Positions 1 through 8,161 of a stretch of DNA of 9,864 nucleotides are shown in pieces. How positions within the stretch are numbered: position 1 is the first letter of the stretch; each line of letters starts with the position of its first letter. A program made the translations under genes and the position numbers. Source of the stretch: an uncultured Eubacteriales bacterium (GTDB lineage Bacteria; Bacillota; Clostridia; Christensenellales; QALW01); assembly GCA_900552055.1 (NCBI GenBank), contig URYI01000073.1, positions 1 to 9,864 on the forward strand, in the 5' to 3' direction. The notes under the pieces were generated by a model. The model saw only the letters and a program-made list of their open reading frames with translations, had not been told where the DNA came from and did no database searches.

Positions 1-78
1 TCGGCCGCCAACGCCCGCCCCATTGCCCTGCTTTCCCCTCTCGCCTTGCTGACCTCCTATAAAAATGATGTTATTATT

Positions 79-1818
79 TTATACCATTTCTTTTACAGAC
101 CATTGCTGGCTTTCAGACTGCAATTTAACCATTCTGCTGTAAATACCATTGGCTGCAAGCAGTTCCTGGGGTGATCCCTGCTCAGCAACAGCCTGTTCCG
201 CAAGAACCACTATCTTGTCGGCGCCTGCAACCGTCCTCATCCTGTGTGCTATTATAAGCACAGTCTTGTTTTTTATCAGTCTGGATAGGGCGGTCTGGAT
301 AATGGTTTCGTTTTCTACGTCTAATGAGGCAGTTGCTTCGTCAAGCAGTATAATGGGCGCGTTTTTCAAAAAAGCGCGCGCTATGGAGATTCTCTGCCTT
401 TCGCCTCCAGATAGGGCGCAGCCGTTTTCTCCTATCTGGCTGTTCCAGCCGTCAGGCAGATTGCGGACAAATTGCTCGCAGTTAGCCAGCCGTGCCGCCG
501 CAATTACTTCTTCGTCAGTTGCATCTTTGCGCCCAATGCGTATATTCTCCATAACCGTATTATTGAATAGGGTTACATCCTGGAATACAATGGAATATAG
601 GGAAAGCAGTGCTTCGGGGTCAATCTTGCTGACGTCCATGCCTCCCACGGTTATTTTGCCGCTGTCAGCGTCCCAGAAACGGGCCGCAAGCCGGGATGCG
701 GTAGTTTTGCCCCCGCCGGACGGTCCTACCAGCGCCGTTACTTCTCCCTGTTTGGCTGTAAAGGATACGTTTTTCAATACGGTTTCTCCCTGATTATAGG
801 CAAAGCTGACGTTATCAAATACTATATCGTAGCCCTTATTAGTGAGCAGAGATGAACCTCTCTGTACCGGGTGGTCTAAAATTTCATTCATGCGCGCAAT
901 ATTGGTTCTGGTGCTTATAACTGCGGCCAAATTCTGCAAAGCAGATTGCAGCGGATCATATAGCCGGGATACAACCAAAAGAAACATAAAAAAGGTAAGT
1001 ATACCAATATCGCCGCTTATAAGCAGCGCAGAACCGACGAGCGCTACTGTTGCTATTCCCAGCTTGAGTATCAATGCCGCTGATACTACAAAAGCCGCAG
1101 TGCCAAATTCGGATATTACCGCCCGTTTTTCCACAAGCTTAATTTTTTTATCCAGTCCTTTTAAATATTCATTTTCGGCATTATTGGCTTTTAAGTCTTT
1201 TACACTCTCCAGGCATTCCTGTATGCCGTCTGCGCACTGCATCTTGGCCGCCATTTGCTTGTCATTGAGCTTTTTCTGAACTTTTGCAGAAAAGCCCACT
1301 ATACCAAAGGAAACGGGCAGTACCCACAACGCCGCTAAGGCCATGCGCCAGTCGAAAATAAACAGCCCGGCCGCTACCAAAACAGTAGATATGATTGCTC
1401 CGATCAATTCAGGCACAAAGTGAGAAAAGCATTGTTCCAAAAAGGCGCAGTCCGCCATAATTGTGCTGGTTAAATCGGCTAAATCTTTTTTTCCAAAGAA
1501 TGACAGCGGCAGCTTGCGCAGTTTTTCGGCCAGCGTAATGCGGCGCACTCCGCTTTCTTTGTAGGTGGCAAAATAAGTCGCGTTATATTGCCAGTAATAG
1601 GTGACGGCTATCAGTCCTACGCATATAACGCAGCCAACGGCATAAAACACCCAGCCCCGGCTATGGCCTGTCGTATAGAAGTCGCTTACCAGCCAGTAAA
1701 GCAGGCTAACAGGCAGCATTAACACAATGTTGGACAGCACGCACGAAATGCAGGCCTTTATCATATCTCTGGCGCCCTGCTCGGATAGGGCAAACATTCT
1801 TTGTATGCGTTTTATCAT
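79..1818 (-). CDS. ABC exporter half-transporter, ATP-binding/permease protein (second subunit)
   Basis: Half-size ABC exporter of 579 aa: an N-terminal membrane domain (about residues 1-325, several hydrophobic segments) fused to a C-terminal nucleotide-binding domain. Visible motifs are Walker A GPSGGGKTT with Lys371, Q-loop FQD, signature LSGGE near 469-473, Walker B IILLDEATASLD with catalytic Glu494, and the switch histidine in IAHR (His525), so the ATP site looks competent. The start is the ATG at 1816-1818 behind AAAGGAGGATTAAAT; an in-frame ATG 54 nt further upstream lies inside the preceding gene and lacks a good ribosome site. It begins 2 bp after the stop of the other exporter gene, so translational coupling is likely. 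By family (COG1132, MdlB/YbtPQ-like) it should pair with that neighbour as a heterodimer in the cytoplasmic membrane. The substrate is unknown; drug export or metallophore handling are both possible. Confidence 0.93.
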   Translation of the reverse strand: MIKRIQRMFALSEQGARDMIKACISCVLSNIVLMLPVSLLYWLVSDFYTTGHSRGWVFYAVGCVICVGLIAVTYYWQYNATYFATYKESGVRRITLAEKLRKLPLSFFGKKDLADLTSTIMADCAFLEQCFSHFVPELIGAIISTVLVAAGLFIFDWRMALAALWVLPVSFGIVGFSAKVQKKLNDKQMAAKMQCADGIQECLESVKDLKANNAENEYLKGLDKKIKLVEKRAVISEFGTAAFVVSAALILKLGIATVALVGSALLISGDIGILTFFMFLLVVSRLYDPLQSALQNLAAVISTRTNIARMNEILDHPVQRGSSLLTNKGYDIVFDNVSFAYNQGETVLKNVSFTAKQGEVTALVGPSGGGKTTASRLAARFWDADSGKITVGGMDVSKIDPEALLSLYSIVFQDVTLFNNTVMENIRIGRKDATDEEVIAAARLANCEQFVRNLPDGWNSQIGENGCALSGGERQRISIARAFLKNAPIILLDEATASLDVENETIIQTALSRLIKNKTVLIIAHRMRTVAGADKIVVLAEQAVAEQGSPQELLAANGIYSRMVKLQSESQQWSVKEMV

Positions 1819-1820
1819 AT

Positions 1821-3587
1821 TTAATCCTCCTTTTGAACCTTCCATTGTATGGAGGTCTGGTAGCTGTTCCACATCTGGCTGTATAAGCCGCCGCGCTTAA
1901 TCAGCTCTTCGTGTGTTCCCTGCTCTTCTATTTCTCCATCTTTTAGCACATATATCCTGTCTGCGCCCACTACAGTAGTTAATCGGTGAGCTATCATTAT
2001 GACGGTTTTGCCCTTGGCCAGGGAAGAGAATGCCGCCTGCACCCGGTTTTCATTGTCCGGGTCGGCAAAGGCAGTGGCTTCGTCCAGAATGACTATGGGC
2101 GAATCCTTTAAAATAGCGCGCGCTATGGCTATACGCTGCTGTTCGCCTCCCGAAAGGAAGATACTCTTGGAACCAATAACCGTATCTATGCCCTTAGGAA
2201 GCTTTTGGATAATATCCATGCACTGTGCTGCTTCAAGCGCGGTTAATACCTCTTCCCGGCTGGCGTCCGGCTTTGAGAGACGGACATTATCCAAAATGGA
2301 CGCTTTTAATAGCCGGCTGTTTTGAAAAACAAAGGAAATATTGTCCATCAGCTGTTTTTTGGGTATGCTTTTAATATCCGCTCCGCCTATCAGCACTTCG
2401 CCGCACTGCGCGTCAAAGAATCGGGCAATAAGCCCTGCTGCGGTAGTTTTCCCGCCGCCAGACGGTCCCACCAGTGCTATGGTCTCACCGCTTGCTATTT
2501 GCATTGTCAGGCCATGTACGGCGTCTTTTGCGCCGTCATAGCTATAGCTTGCATTTTTGAGCTGTATAGATGCGTCTCCGGGGCGGGAATGTCCGTTTTC
2601 AGGCAGAGGCTGCAAATTCAGAATGCTGTCTATGCGCTTCATGGCATCGTCTACAATCATGGCGTTTTCGCTGGAAAACATGATTCTGGTTAAAGTTATG
2701 GATATAATGGGCGTTATAATTATATAAAACATCAGATTGAGCAGGAAATTGCTGTCTGCAAAACCCCCGTTTAAAAGCAAAGCGCCTGCAATGAGAAACA
2801 CGAATACGCCGTTCACAGCCGCAGTATAGAATATCATGGGTGTGCGCAAATCTTTAGTGTATGCGATAACCCATTTGCTGTAATTGTCAATAGATGCTTT
2901 GAAACGCTTGAAGGAGAAGACGGTCTGGCCAAAAGTCTTAACTACGGGTATACCGCGCACATATTCCACAGCCTGGTTGGACATGTCCTCCAAAGCGTTT
3001 TGATATTCAGCCATTTTGGCCTGCATTTTTGCTCCCGTCATGCACATCATTATGATAAATGCAACAATAACGGGCGCCAGGCTTAAAAGCCCCAGCCGCC
3101 AGTCAAAGGCAAACAGCAGAACCAGCAAGCCTATAGGAGTGGCTATTGCGCCCGCTTTGTCAGGCAGCTGATGGGCGAGATAGGTTTCGGTTGCGGCGCT
3201 GGATTCGTTGACAATTTTACGCATTTTTCCGCTTCCCATTTGGTCTATGTCCCCTATGGGCAGGGTTACTATGTGATGCATTGCTTTTATCCTGATATTT
3301 GAGGCTATCCTGAAAGCGGCCACATGGGAACACATAAGCGCTCCTATGTAAATTAATACTGCTATAACTGCAAATAATACGGCCATCCAGCCGTTATGCA
3401 CCATTCCGGCGGCATTTGAAAAATTGGGTGCGGTTTCTATAGCCTCCTTTATGATTCTCCATATGTACCAGAAAGGTACAAGAGCTAAAAATGCGCTTAG
3501 GGCCGATAAAATCCATGAGGCTATAGTAAAGTATCGGAAATTACCGGCGTAATCCAAAAGCCTTGAAAGGTTAGATGATTTTTTCAT
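1821..3587 (-). CDS. ABC exporter half-transporter, ATP-binding/permease protein (first subunit)
   Basis: Half-size ABC exporter of 588 aa with an N-terminal membrane domain of about 320 residues and a C-terminal ATPase domain. Motifs: Walker A GPSGGGKTT (Lys380), Q-loop FQN, signature LSGGE near 477-482, Walker B IVILDEATAF with Glu503, and IAHR (His534). The D-loop reads AFADPDNE instead of the usual ASLD, a variant I associate with YbtP/YbtQ-like exporters (family recall, not checked). I chose the ATG at 3585-3587 because GGAGG sits 7 nt upstream and the protein then begins MKKSSNLSRLL. The frame stays open to 3653, but that extension translates a palindrome and overlaps the end of tetR. 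The gene follows tetR by 58 bp on the same strand and its stop is 2 bp before the partner exporter gene. The substrate cannot be told from sequence. Confidence 0.93.
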   Translation of the reverse strand: MKKSSNLSRLLDYAGNFRYFTIASWILSALSAFLALVPFWYIWRIIKEAIETAPNFSNAAGMVHNGWMAVLFAVIAVLIYIGALMCSHVAAFRIASNIRIKAMHHIVTLPIGDIDQMGSGKMRKIVNESSAATETYLAHQLPDKAGAIATPIGLLVLLFAFDWRLGLLSLAPVIVAFIIMMCMTGAKMQAKMAEYQNALEDMSNQAVEYVRGIPVVKTFGQTVFSFKRFKASIDNYSKWVIAYTKDLRTPMIFYTAAVNGVFVFLIAGALLLNGGFADSNFLLNLMFYIIITPIISITLTRIMFSSENAMIVDDAMKRIDSILNLQPLPENGHSRPGDASIQLKNASYSYDGAKDAVHGLTMQIASGETIALVGPSGGGKTTAAGLIARFFDAQCGEVLIGGADIKSIPKKQLMDNISFVFQNSRLLKASILDNVRLSKPDASREEVLTALEAAQCMDIIQKLPKGIDTVIGSKSIFLSGGEQQRIAIARAILKDSPIVILDEATAFADPDNENRVQAAFSSLAKGKTVIMIAHRLTTVVGADRIYVLKDGEIEEQGTHEELIKRGGLYSQMWNSYQTSIQWKVQKED

Positions 3588-3611
3588 ATATACCTCCTCT
3601 AAAATATTTAT

Positions 3612-3633
3612 AAAGTTAGTTTTAACTAACTTT
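3612..3633. promoter_or_regulatory. 22-bp palindrome between tetR and the exporter genes (operator candidate)
   Basis: Perfect inverted repeat with 10-bp arms AAAGTTAGTT and AACTAACTTT around a TT centre, lying in the 58-bp gap between the tetR stop and the exporter ribosome site. It is AT-rich and has no U-tract, so it does not look like an intrinsic terminator. On the minus strand a TATAAA follows it directly but no good -35 is in place. Its core differs from the palindrome in front of tetR. An operator is the likeliest reading. Confidence 0.5.
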
Positions 3634-3645
3634 AATGCAAAAAAA

Positions 3646-4269
3646 TTATTCACTGCTCAATCCCATGATTTTCATCCAGCCGGCAGTATAAAATTCTCTC
3701 AGCTCTTTTATATACTGCTCGGACTGAGCTTTAGGCATATCGTGGATTATAGTCTCAAAAAAGCCTGAGAACATACCGCTTATCAATATGTGTTCCAGCT
3801 GATTATCTATGTGTTTTGGATGGTATCCCAGGCTTTCCAGGATTTTTATAAAATCGTGGGTGCCTTCTTCTTCTATCTCCACAAGATGGTGCAGGAAATT
3901 TTCGTATTTAGTGCCCTCAGCACAGCAAAGCAGCAGCTTAAACTGCGGTATATGTTCATACATATAATCAAGCATCCATTCCATGCAATCGCCTGAAATC
4001 CTACCCATATTTTCAAGCTGCTCATGTGCCGGAAGCTCTCTGAAAACCTCCTGGGCCTCGTTGAATTTATCTAAAAATACCTTGGCATGCTGACCTACCA
4101 ATGCTTCAAAGAGGGCTTCTTTGCTTGGGAAATAGCCGTAAAATGCACCTGTGGTGACGCCGGCGTTTTTTACAATGCTCCTCAGAGAAGCGCCCCTATA
4201 TCCATGCTGTAAAAATTCGGCTTGAGCTGAGCTTAATATGCTGTTAAGGGTGCTCTCTTCACCAATCAT
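3646..4269 (-). CDS. TetR/AcrR-family transcriptional regulator
   Basis: A 207-aa protein with a typical TetR N-terminal helix-turn-helix at about residues 8-52. The stretch GASLRSIVKNAGVTTGAFYG followed by YFPSKEALFEAL is the family's recognition-helix signature. The all-helical C-terminal part is the expected ligand-binding and dimerisation domain and gives no clue to the inducer. The start ATG (4267-4269) has GGAGG about 8 nt upstream. The gene is first in a minus-strand unit with two ABC exporter genes, the classic arrangement for a local repressor of an efflux system. A 17-bp palindrome overlapping its own -10 and start region suggests autoregulation. A second palindrome downstream of the gene could let it, or another factor, control the exporters separately. 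Family assignment is secure; target and ligand are inference. Confidence 0.93.
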   Translation of the reverse strand: MIGEESTLNSILSSAQAEFLQHGYRGASLRSIVKNAGVTTGAFYGYFPSKEALFEALVGQHAKVFLDKFNEAQEVFRELPAHEQLENMGRISGDCMEWMLDYMYEHIPQFKLLLCCAEGTKYENFLHHLVEIEEEGTHDFIKILESLGYHPKHIDNQLEHILISGMFSGFFETIIHDMPKAQSEQYIKELREFYTAGWMKIMGLSSE

Positions 4270-4292
4270 TTACGCCTCCATATAACACTGCT

Positions 4293-4309
4293 ATATAACA
4301 TAGTTATAT
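4293..4309. promoter_or_regulatory. 17-bp palindromic operator candidate over the tetR promoter
   Basis: The sequence ATATAACATAGTTATAT is symmetric around its central ATA, with 7-bp arms. It overlaps the end of the -10 box and the predicted transcription start of the tetR-exporter unit, the expected place for a TetR-type repressor site. Its core TAACATAGT recurs upstream of the SOD-like and PPC-domain genes. Confidence 0.6.
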
Positions 4310-4336
4310 TATATATCTGACACATGAGCCTGTCAA
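4308..4336 (-). promoter_or_regulatory. Consensus promoter for tetR and the ABC exporter genes
   Basis: Read on the minus strand, TTGACA (4331-4336) is followed by a 17-bp spacer and TATAAT (4308-4313), matching the sigma-A consensus at every position. Transcription should begin near 4301, about 30 nt before the tetR ATG. The palindrome overlapping the -10 implies this strong promoter is normally repressed. Confidence 0.8.
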
Positions 4337-4377
4337 CCGTTTATACATAAAATTAAGAAGATTTATAATGCTTTAAT

Positions 4378-4658
4378 TATACCCTAAATTGACAAGGGGA
4401 TACACGCCTCCAACGGTCTGATTTCGGCATTTTCTGCGTTGTCGTCAATGGGTGTACGTTCAGTACACCTCATTCCGCTTTCTTGAAAATGCCGAAATCA
4501 AACCTGCTGGAGGCCGAAGAGTCAGACAGCGGCCGCTTCCCTGCCCTGCAAGGCGCTTGAACGACGTGTACCGGGCGTACACGGAGCGAAAAGCAACACA
4601 GCAGGACGCGGAAACAGCCCTGTCCTGACCGTATATGCTCTTGTCAATTTAGGGTATA
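4378..4658. repeat. Structured intergenic repeat element, copy 1 (281 bp, nested inverted repeats)
   Basis: The ends are a perfect 19-bp terminal inverted repeat (4378-4396 and 4640-4658), containing CCCTAAATTGACAAG and its complement. Inside lie two long stem-loops. Arm A pairs 4406-4434 with 4485-4514 (two mismatches and one gap) and is capped by the hairpin GGTGTAC-GTTCA-GTACACC (4451-4469). Arm B pairs 4521-4549 with 4601-4629 imperfectly and is capped by CGTGTAC-CGGGC-GTACACG (4565-4583). The overall fold would be a closed stem carrying two capped arms. It encodes no convincing protein. A related copy with the same layout and orientation lies at 8187-8464. It resembles a non-autonomous mobile element (MITE-like) or an intergenic structured RNA/DNA repeat; which one is open. 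Confidence 0.8.
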
Positions 4659-4787
4659 GTTTCATATGGCGTATATGTATAGAATAAGTGTACGCTATCC
4701 TCATTTTATCAAGATTTTATTCAGTGGGAAGGGCAAGGTCTATCCTGTAAAAATTGCAAAAATATTTATTTTACAGCCATTTACCAG

Positions 4788-4832
4788 AAAAAGCACAGTA
4801 TTGTATGGTTCAACTCTCATGTTGTGCTTTTT
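4788..4832. repeat. Inverted repeat with 10-bp arms, possible weak bidirectional terminator
   Basis: AAAAAGCACA (4788-4797) pairs with TGTGCTTTTT (4823-4832) across a 25-nt loop. The A-run and T-run on the two sides would serve as U-tracts in either direction, but the GC-poor stem and long loop make an efficient terminator doubtful. It sits between the structured element and the Fe-S protein relic. Confidence 0.3.
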
Positions 4833-4866
4833 ATACTTAAAAATAAGCCATCAAAAGGGGAATGCA

Positions 4867-5277
4867 GTGAACAATGATATGAAAATGGTTGAAGGCCATA
4901 CTTGCACATGGGGCAGGTGTATTGCTTTCTGACTTATTGGCAGGCTTTCTGTAAAACAAGGAGATTTAGGGCTCCCTGTGCCGGATGTTAAAAATCGTGA
5001 ACTTTGTGCCGGGTGCGGCATATGTATAAAAGCCTGTCCTTTTTCAGACGAATTTGAAGAAGATGAATAGAATGGGAAAGGATTCAATTACGAGAGTTCC
5101 AGCTTGTGAGGTGAGGCCTTTGTTTTAATTTGCTGTTTCATATGGATAGGGGCGGAAGTTAAGTATAAGTTGTTTTCCGTTTTATTAAGGACTTATCCGG
5201 CATACGGGTTCAAAACGCTCATTAACAACCTCTATAATAAATTTTATAATCGTTTGACAGAAAATTATTTATGGTAA
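4867..5277 (+). pseudogene. Decayed Fe-S protein gene, likely relic of an F420-hydrogenase beta (FrhB)-like protein
   Basis: One reading frame of 137 codons, from a GTG at 4867 behind AAAAGGGGA, is interrupted by TGA (4930), TAG (5068) and TGA (5107) before a final TAA (5275). The first part reads VEGHTCTWGRCIAF, a damaged CxGCGxC cysteine cluster. It is followed by GDLGLPVPDV and then LCAGCGICIKACPFSDEF, an intact 4Fe-4S motif (CxxCxxCxxxCP). Two cysteine clusters in this order, with CPFS after the second, recall the N-terminus of coenzyme F420 hydrogenase/dehydrogenase beta-family proteins. After the third stop a 55-codon stretch ending YGFKTLINNLYNKFYNRL looks protein-like and could be the C-terminal tail of the same gene, with the large middle deleted. 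The family call rests on motif memory and the tail is inference. No functional product is expected. Confidence 0.5.
5222..5250 (+). promoter_or_regulatory. Predicted promoter of the helicase gene
   Basis: TTAACA (5222-5227), a 17-bp spacer and TATAAT (5245-5250) give an 11-of-12 match to the sigma-A consensus. Transcription would start near 5257 and leave a leader of about 128 nt before the ATG. It lies within the relic's last open stretch, so the promoter may have been recruited after that gene decayed. Confidence 0.55.
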
Positions 5278-5384
5278 AAAATAAAGGAAAAAGATTTCTG
5301 CCGTTATTGCGGATATAGCCTGGCAATTAAGAAAAGATGAATAGTTATATTAAACCATAGATAGAGGAAAAGGGGTACGGCATT

Positions 5385-8087
5385 ATGTATAATATATATA
5401 ATGGTATTTTGCAGTTTAAAGGGAAGTGGCGGGATTATCAGGAGCGGGTTCTGCGCAGTTCAGAGAAATATCTGACCGACCATAAAGTACATATTGTGGC
5501 AGCTCCTGGGTCAGGAAAGACAACGCTTGGAATTGAACTTATACGCCGGCTGGGTGCGCCCTGCCTGATTTTATCTCCCAGCATTACTATTCGGCAGCAG
5601 TGGCTGGAGCGCATTACTGACGGCTTTATTTTAGAGGGACATAAACCCGAAGCCCTGCTTTCCAACAATTTAAAGCAGATGAAAGCTATTACGGCTATCA
5701 CATATCAGGCCTTATACAGCGCTATGAAAAATTATCAGGGTGCATTAAGGGAGAATGACGAGGAAGATGATGACGGAGATGACATCCTTGAAGCAGAAGA
5801 GGTGGATTTTCAGGACTTCTGTATTTTTGATGCAATCAGAGCTGCCGGGGTGAAAACCATTTGCCTGGATGAGGCGCATCATTTGCGGAGTGAGTGGTGG
5901 AAAGCGCTGGAAGCTTTTATGAAAGAACTCAGCGGAATGACGGTTATATCTTTAACGGCCACGCCGCCCTACGATAGCACGCCGGGCCAGTGGAAGCGGT
6001 ATATTGACATGTGCGGGCCTATTGATGAAGAAATCTTTACGCCTGAACTTGTTCGGGAAGGCAGTCTTTGTCCTCATGAGGATTATGTCTATTTTAATTG
6101 GCCATCTCAGGCGGAGCTGGAAGAAATAGAGGAACATCAGAAAAAGGTGCAGGAGCTTATTAACCGTCTTTTATCTGACAATAGGTTGACTCAAATGATT
6201 TCTACCCATCAGGGACTGAAGCGGCCTGAGGAATACAGCGATCAATTTTTAGAAGATCCGAAGTATTTTTCTTCGTTTTTGATTTTTTGCCAAGCCAGAC
6301 AAATACCCTTTCCAAGTTATTTGAAGGAATTGATTGGAACTAGGGGCAAGCTGCCTGAATTAACTGACGAATGGCTGGAGATTCTTTTACAGGGCTTTTT
6401 ATATGATTATGCGGATGCTTACCGAGTTTCTGACGTTCAACGGCAGCAGCTTATACAGGAGTTGCGGGAGGCTGGCTGTATTTACCGGAAACAAGTGGTT
6501 CTGACAAAGAAGGAAGCTATTCAGAAGCTGCTTGTTAAAAGCCAGGGTAAGCTGGAAAGCATCGGAAAAATTGTAGAATCTGAGTATCAGGCGTTGGGGG
6601 GCAGCCTGCGGCTTTTGATTTTATGTGACTATATAAAAAAGGACCAGCTGCCGCTTATAGGAACAAAAAAGGATATGAAAGCTGAGATAGGCGCGGTCCC
6701 TATATTTGAATTTCTGCGCAGAAAAGAATTGCAGAGTATACGTCTGGGCTGCCTGAGCGGCACGGTTGTCATTCTTCCGATGGATACAAAAGAAAAGCTG
6801 GATAGCCTGCTTGAGGAGCATGGCTGTAATGGGAGCATGCTGCCGCTGGGGGATACCGGATACGGGCAGTTTCAAATCAAAGGGGCAAACACTCATGTGG
6901 TGGCGGCTGTTACCCAATTATTCAGCCAGGGAGACGTTAATGCGCTGGTTGGTACAAAATCTCTGCTGGGCGAAGGGTGGGATGCGCCCTGCGTTAATTC
7001 ATTGATTCTGGCCACCTATGTCGGTTCTTTTATGCTGAGCAATCAAATGCGGGGACGAACTATCCGGGCCGAGCGTGGAAATCCGGAGAAAACCGGGAAC
7101 ATCTGGCATCTTGCCTGCATTTTTCCGCAGAAATCCGGAAGGACCAGGCATGCGGATTTATCCGGTGATTATGAAATGCTGGTTCGTCGGTTTGAAGCTT
7201 TTTTAGGGATATCCTGGGAAGAGAATCTGATAGTGAGCGGAATTGAGCGGCTGGGCATACCAGAGTTTGATTCCCGCGAAAAAATGGAGGATGTTAATAG
7301 GATGATGCTGGACCGTGCGGCGGACCGGCAAGCCTTGAAAATGAGGTGGCTAAGTGCGCTTCAGGAGATTCGCGGGGATATGGAAGTGGAACAAATGGAA
7401 GCTGTCTCCCAAGAAGAGGTCAAGCCCGGCTATGTCTTTGTAAACGCATTAGGCATGGCAATCATGGATATTGTCGTAACATTTTTATTGGCTGTCGGCC
7501 GTATGTTGGCGCTAAGGGGCCAAGACGGGGGTTCAATTTGGGCAAACATACTGAGCGCTTGCATGATTTTTACGGCCATTATGGCCGCCCGATATGGAAT
7601 TAAGGCGTTTCGTTTCGGTACACCTGAGAAGAGAATGAAGCAGATCAGCCAAGCAATGTTAAGTGCGTTGGTTGAAATTGGTGAGATTGAAGATGCCTTG
7701 TGCTGCAAAGCTGAAGTGGAATCTATAGAAGGGAAGCTTATTGGCACATGGCTTCAAGGCGGGAGCATGCGGGATAAGATGGCCTTTGCTGGCTGCATGG
7801 AAGAAATTTGGGGAATAATTGATAATCCAAGATACCTGCTGATGAAGGAGACAAAATACGGTAAAACAGATGAATATTATTCCGTACCGGAGGTGTTCGG
7901 CAGGCAGAAGGATCGGGTTGTTATTTTTGAAAAGCACATGAATAAAGTGTTAGGCAAACACAAGGTTGTCTATACCCGCACTCCTGAGGGCCGCAGGATT
8001 TTGCTGCGGGCAAGGACAAAATCCTTTGTAAACAAAAACCAACGGGTTCTGCTGAGAAAAAAAGTGGCCAAGGGAAGGTATGAATAG
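5385..8087 (+). CDS. Superfamily 2 DEAD/DEAH-type helicase with two C-terminal membrane segments
   Basis: A 900-aa protein with a complete SF2 motor. WRDYQE (15-20) lies before motif I AAPGSGKTT (39-47). Motif II is LDEAHH (161-166), motif III SLTATPP (189-195), motif V GTKSLLGEGWDAP (523-535) and motif VI NQMRGRTIR (553-561). GEGWDAP and QMRGR are typical of the COG1061/type-III-restriction-like branch. A strongly acidic stretch (123-144) interrupts the first RecA lobe just before motif II. About 200 residues (240-440) separate the lobes. After the motor come two hydrophobic segments (about 683-706 and 718-738), suggesting a membrane hairpin, then a C-terminal domain with the motif IDNPRYLLM (812-820) and a very basic tail. 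ATP-driven translocation on nucleic acid is expected; the biological role is unknown. The ATG has AAAAGGGG upstream. The gene stands alone between two copies of a repeat element, with no methylase or nuclease gene beside it. Confidence 0.9.
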   Translation: MYNIYNGILQFKGKWRDYQERVLRSSEKYLTDHKVHIVAAPGSGKTTLGIELIRRLGAPCLILSPSITIRQQWLERITDGFILEGHKPEALLSNNLKQMKAITAITYQALYSAMKNYQGALRENDEEDDDGDDILEAEEVDFQDFCIFDAIRAAGVKTICLDEAHHLRSEWWKALEAFMKELSGMTVISLTATPPYDSTPGQWKRYIDMCGPIDEEIFTPELVREGSLCPHEDYVYFNWPSQAELEEIEEHQKKVQELINRLLSDNRLTQMISTHQGLKRPEEYSDQFLEDPKYFSSFLIFCQARQIPFPSYLKELIGTRGKLPELTDEWLEILLQGFLYDYADAYRVSDVQRQQLIQELREAGCIYRKQVVLTKKEAIQKLLVKSQGKLESIGKIVESEYQALGGSLRLLILCDYIKKDQLPLIGTKKDMKAEIGAVPIFEFLRRKELQSIRLGCLSGTVVILPMDTKEKLDSLLEEHGCNGSMLPLGDTGYGQFQIKGANTHVVAAVTQLFSQGDVNALVGTKSLLGEGWDAPCVNSLILATYVGSFMLSNQMRGRTIRAERGNPEKTGNIWHLACIFPQKSGRTRHADLSGDYEMLVRRFEAFLGISWEENLIVSGIERLGIPEFDSREKMEDVNRMMLDRAADRQALKMRWLSALQEIRGDMEVEQMEAVSQEEVKPGYVFVNALGMAIMDIVVTFLLAVGRMLALRGQDGGSIWANILSACMIFTAIMAARYGIKAFRFGTPEKRMKQISQAMLSALVEIGEIEDALCCKAEVESIEGKLIGTWLQGGSMRDKMAFAGCMEEIWGIIDNPRYLLMKETKYGKTDEYYSVPEVFGRQKDRVVIFEKHMNKVLGKHKVVYTRTPEGRRILLRARTKSFVNKNQRVLLRKKVAKGRYE

Positions 8088-8161
8088 TTAGGCGATCAAG
8101 TAATGGAAGTTTAGTCATAAATACGGCTAGCGGTCTTTTGTTCTCTGACTCTTTGCTGTTT

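Noticed and set aside
1..78. GC-rich stretch with a minus-strand GGAGG downstream of the exporter gene
   Set aside because: No start codon lies at a suitable distance from the GGAGG and the window edge cuts the region, so no gene is called.
149..793. Long open frame on the plus strand opposite the exporter ATPase domain
   Set aside because: It is the antisense shadow of a strongly conserved ABC ATPase sequence, has no ribosome site and gives no recognisable protein.
4522..4704. 60-codon open frame on the minus strand inside element copy 1
   Set aside because: It lies across the inverted repeats of the element, has no Shine-Dalgarno site and its translation has no protein-like features.
5278..5340. 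Micro-ORF encoding FCRYCGYSL, a CxxC zinc-ribbon-like string before the helicase
   Set aside because: Only about 20 codons with no start codon in frame. It could be a leftover of a zinc-ribbon gene, but the evidence is too slight to call.
8088..8161. Possible terminator after the helicase gene
   Set aside because: Only a short GGCTAGC-type dyad with a brief T-run; no stable stem followed by a U-tract.
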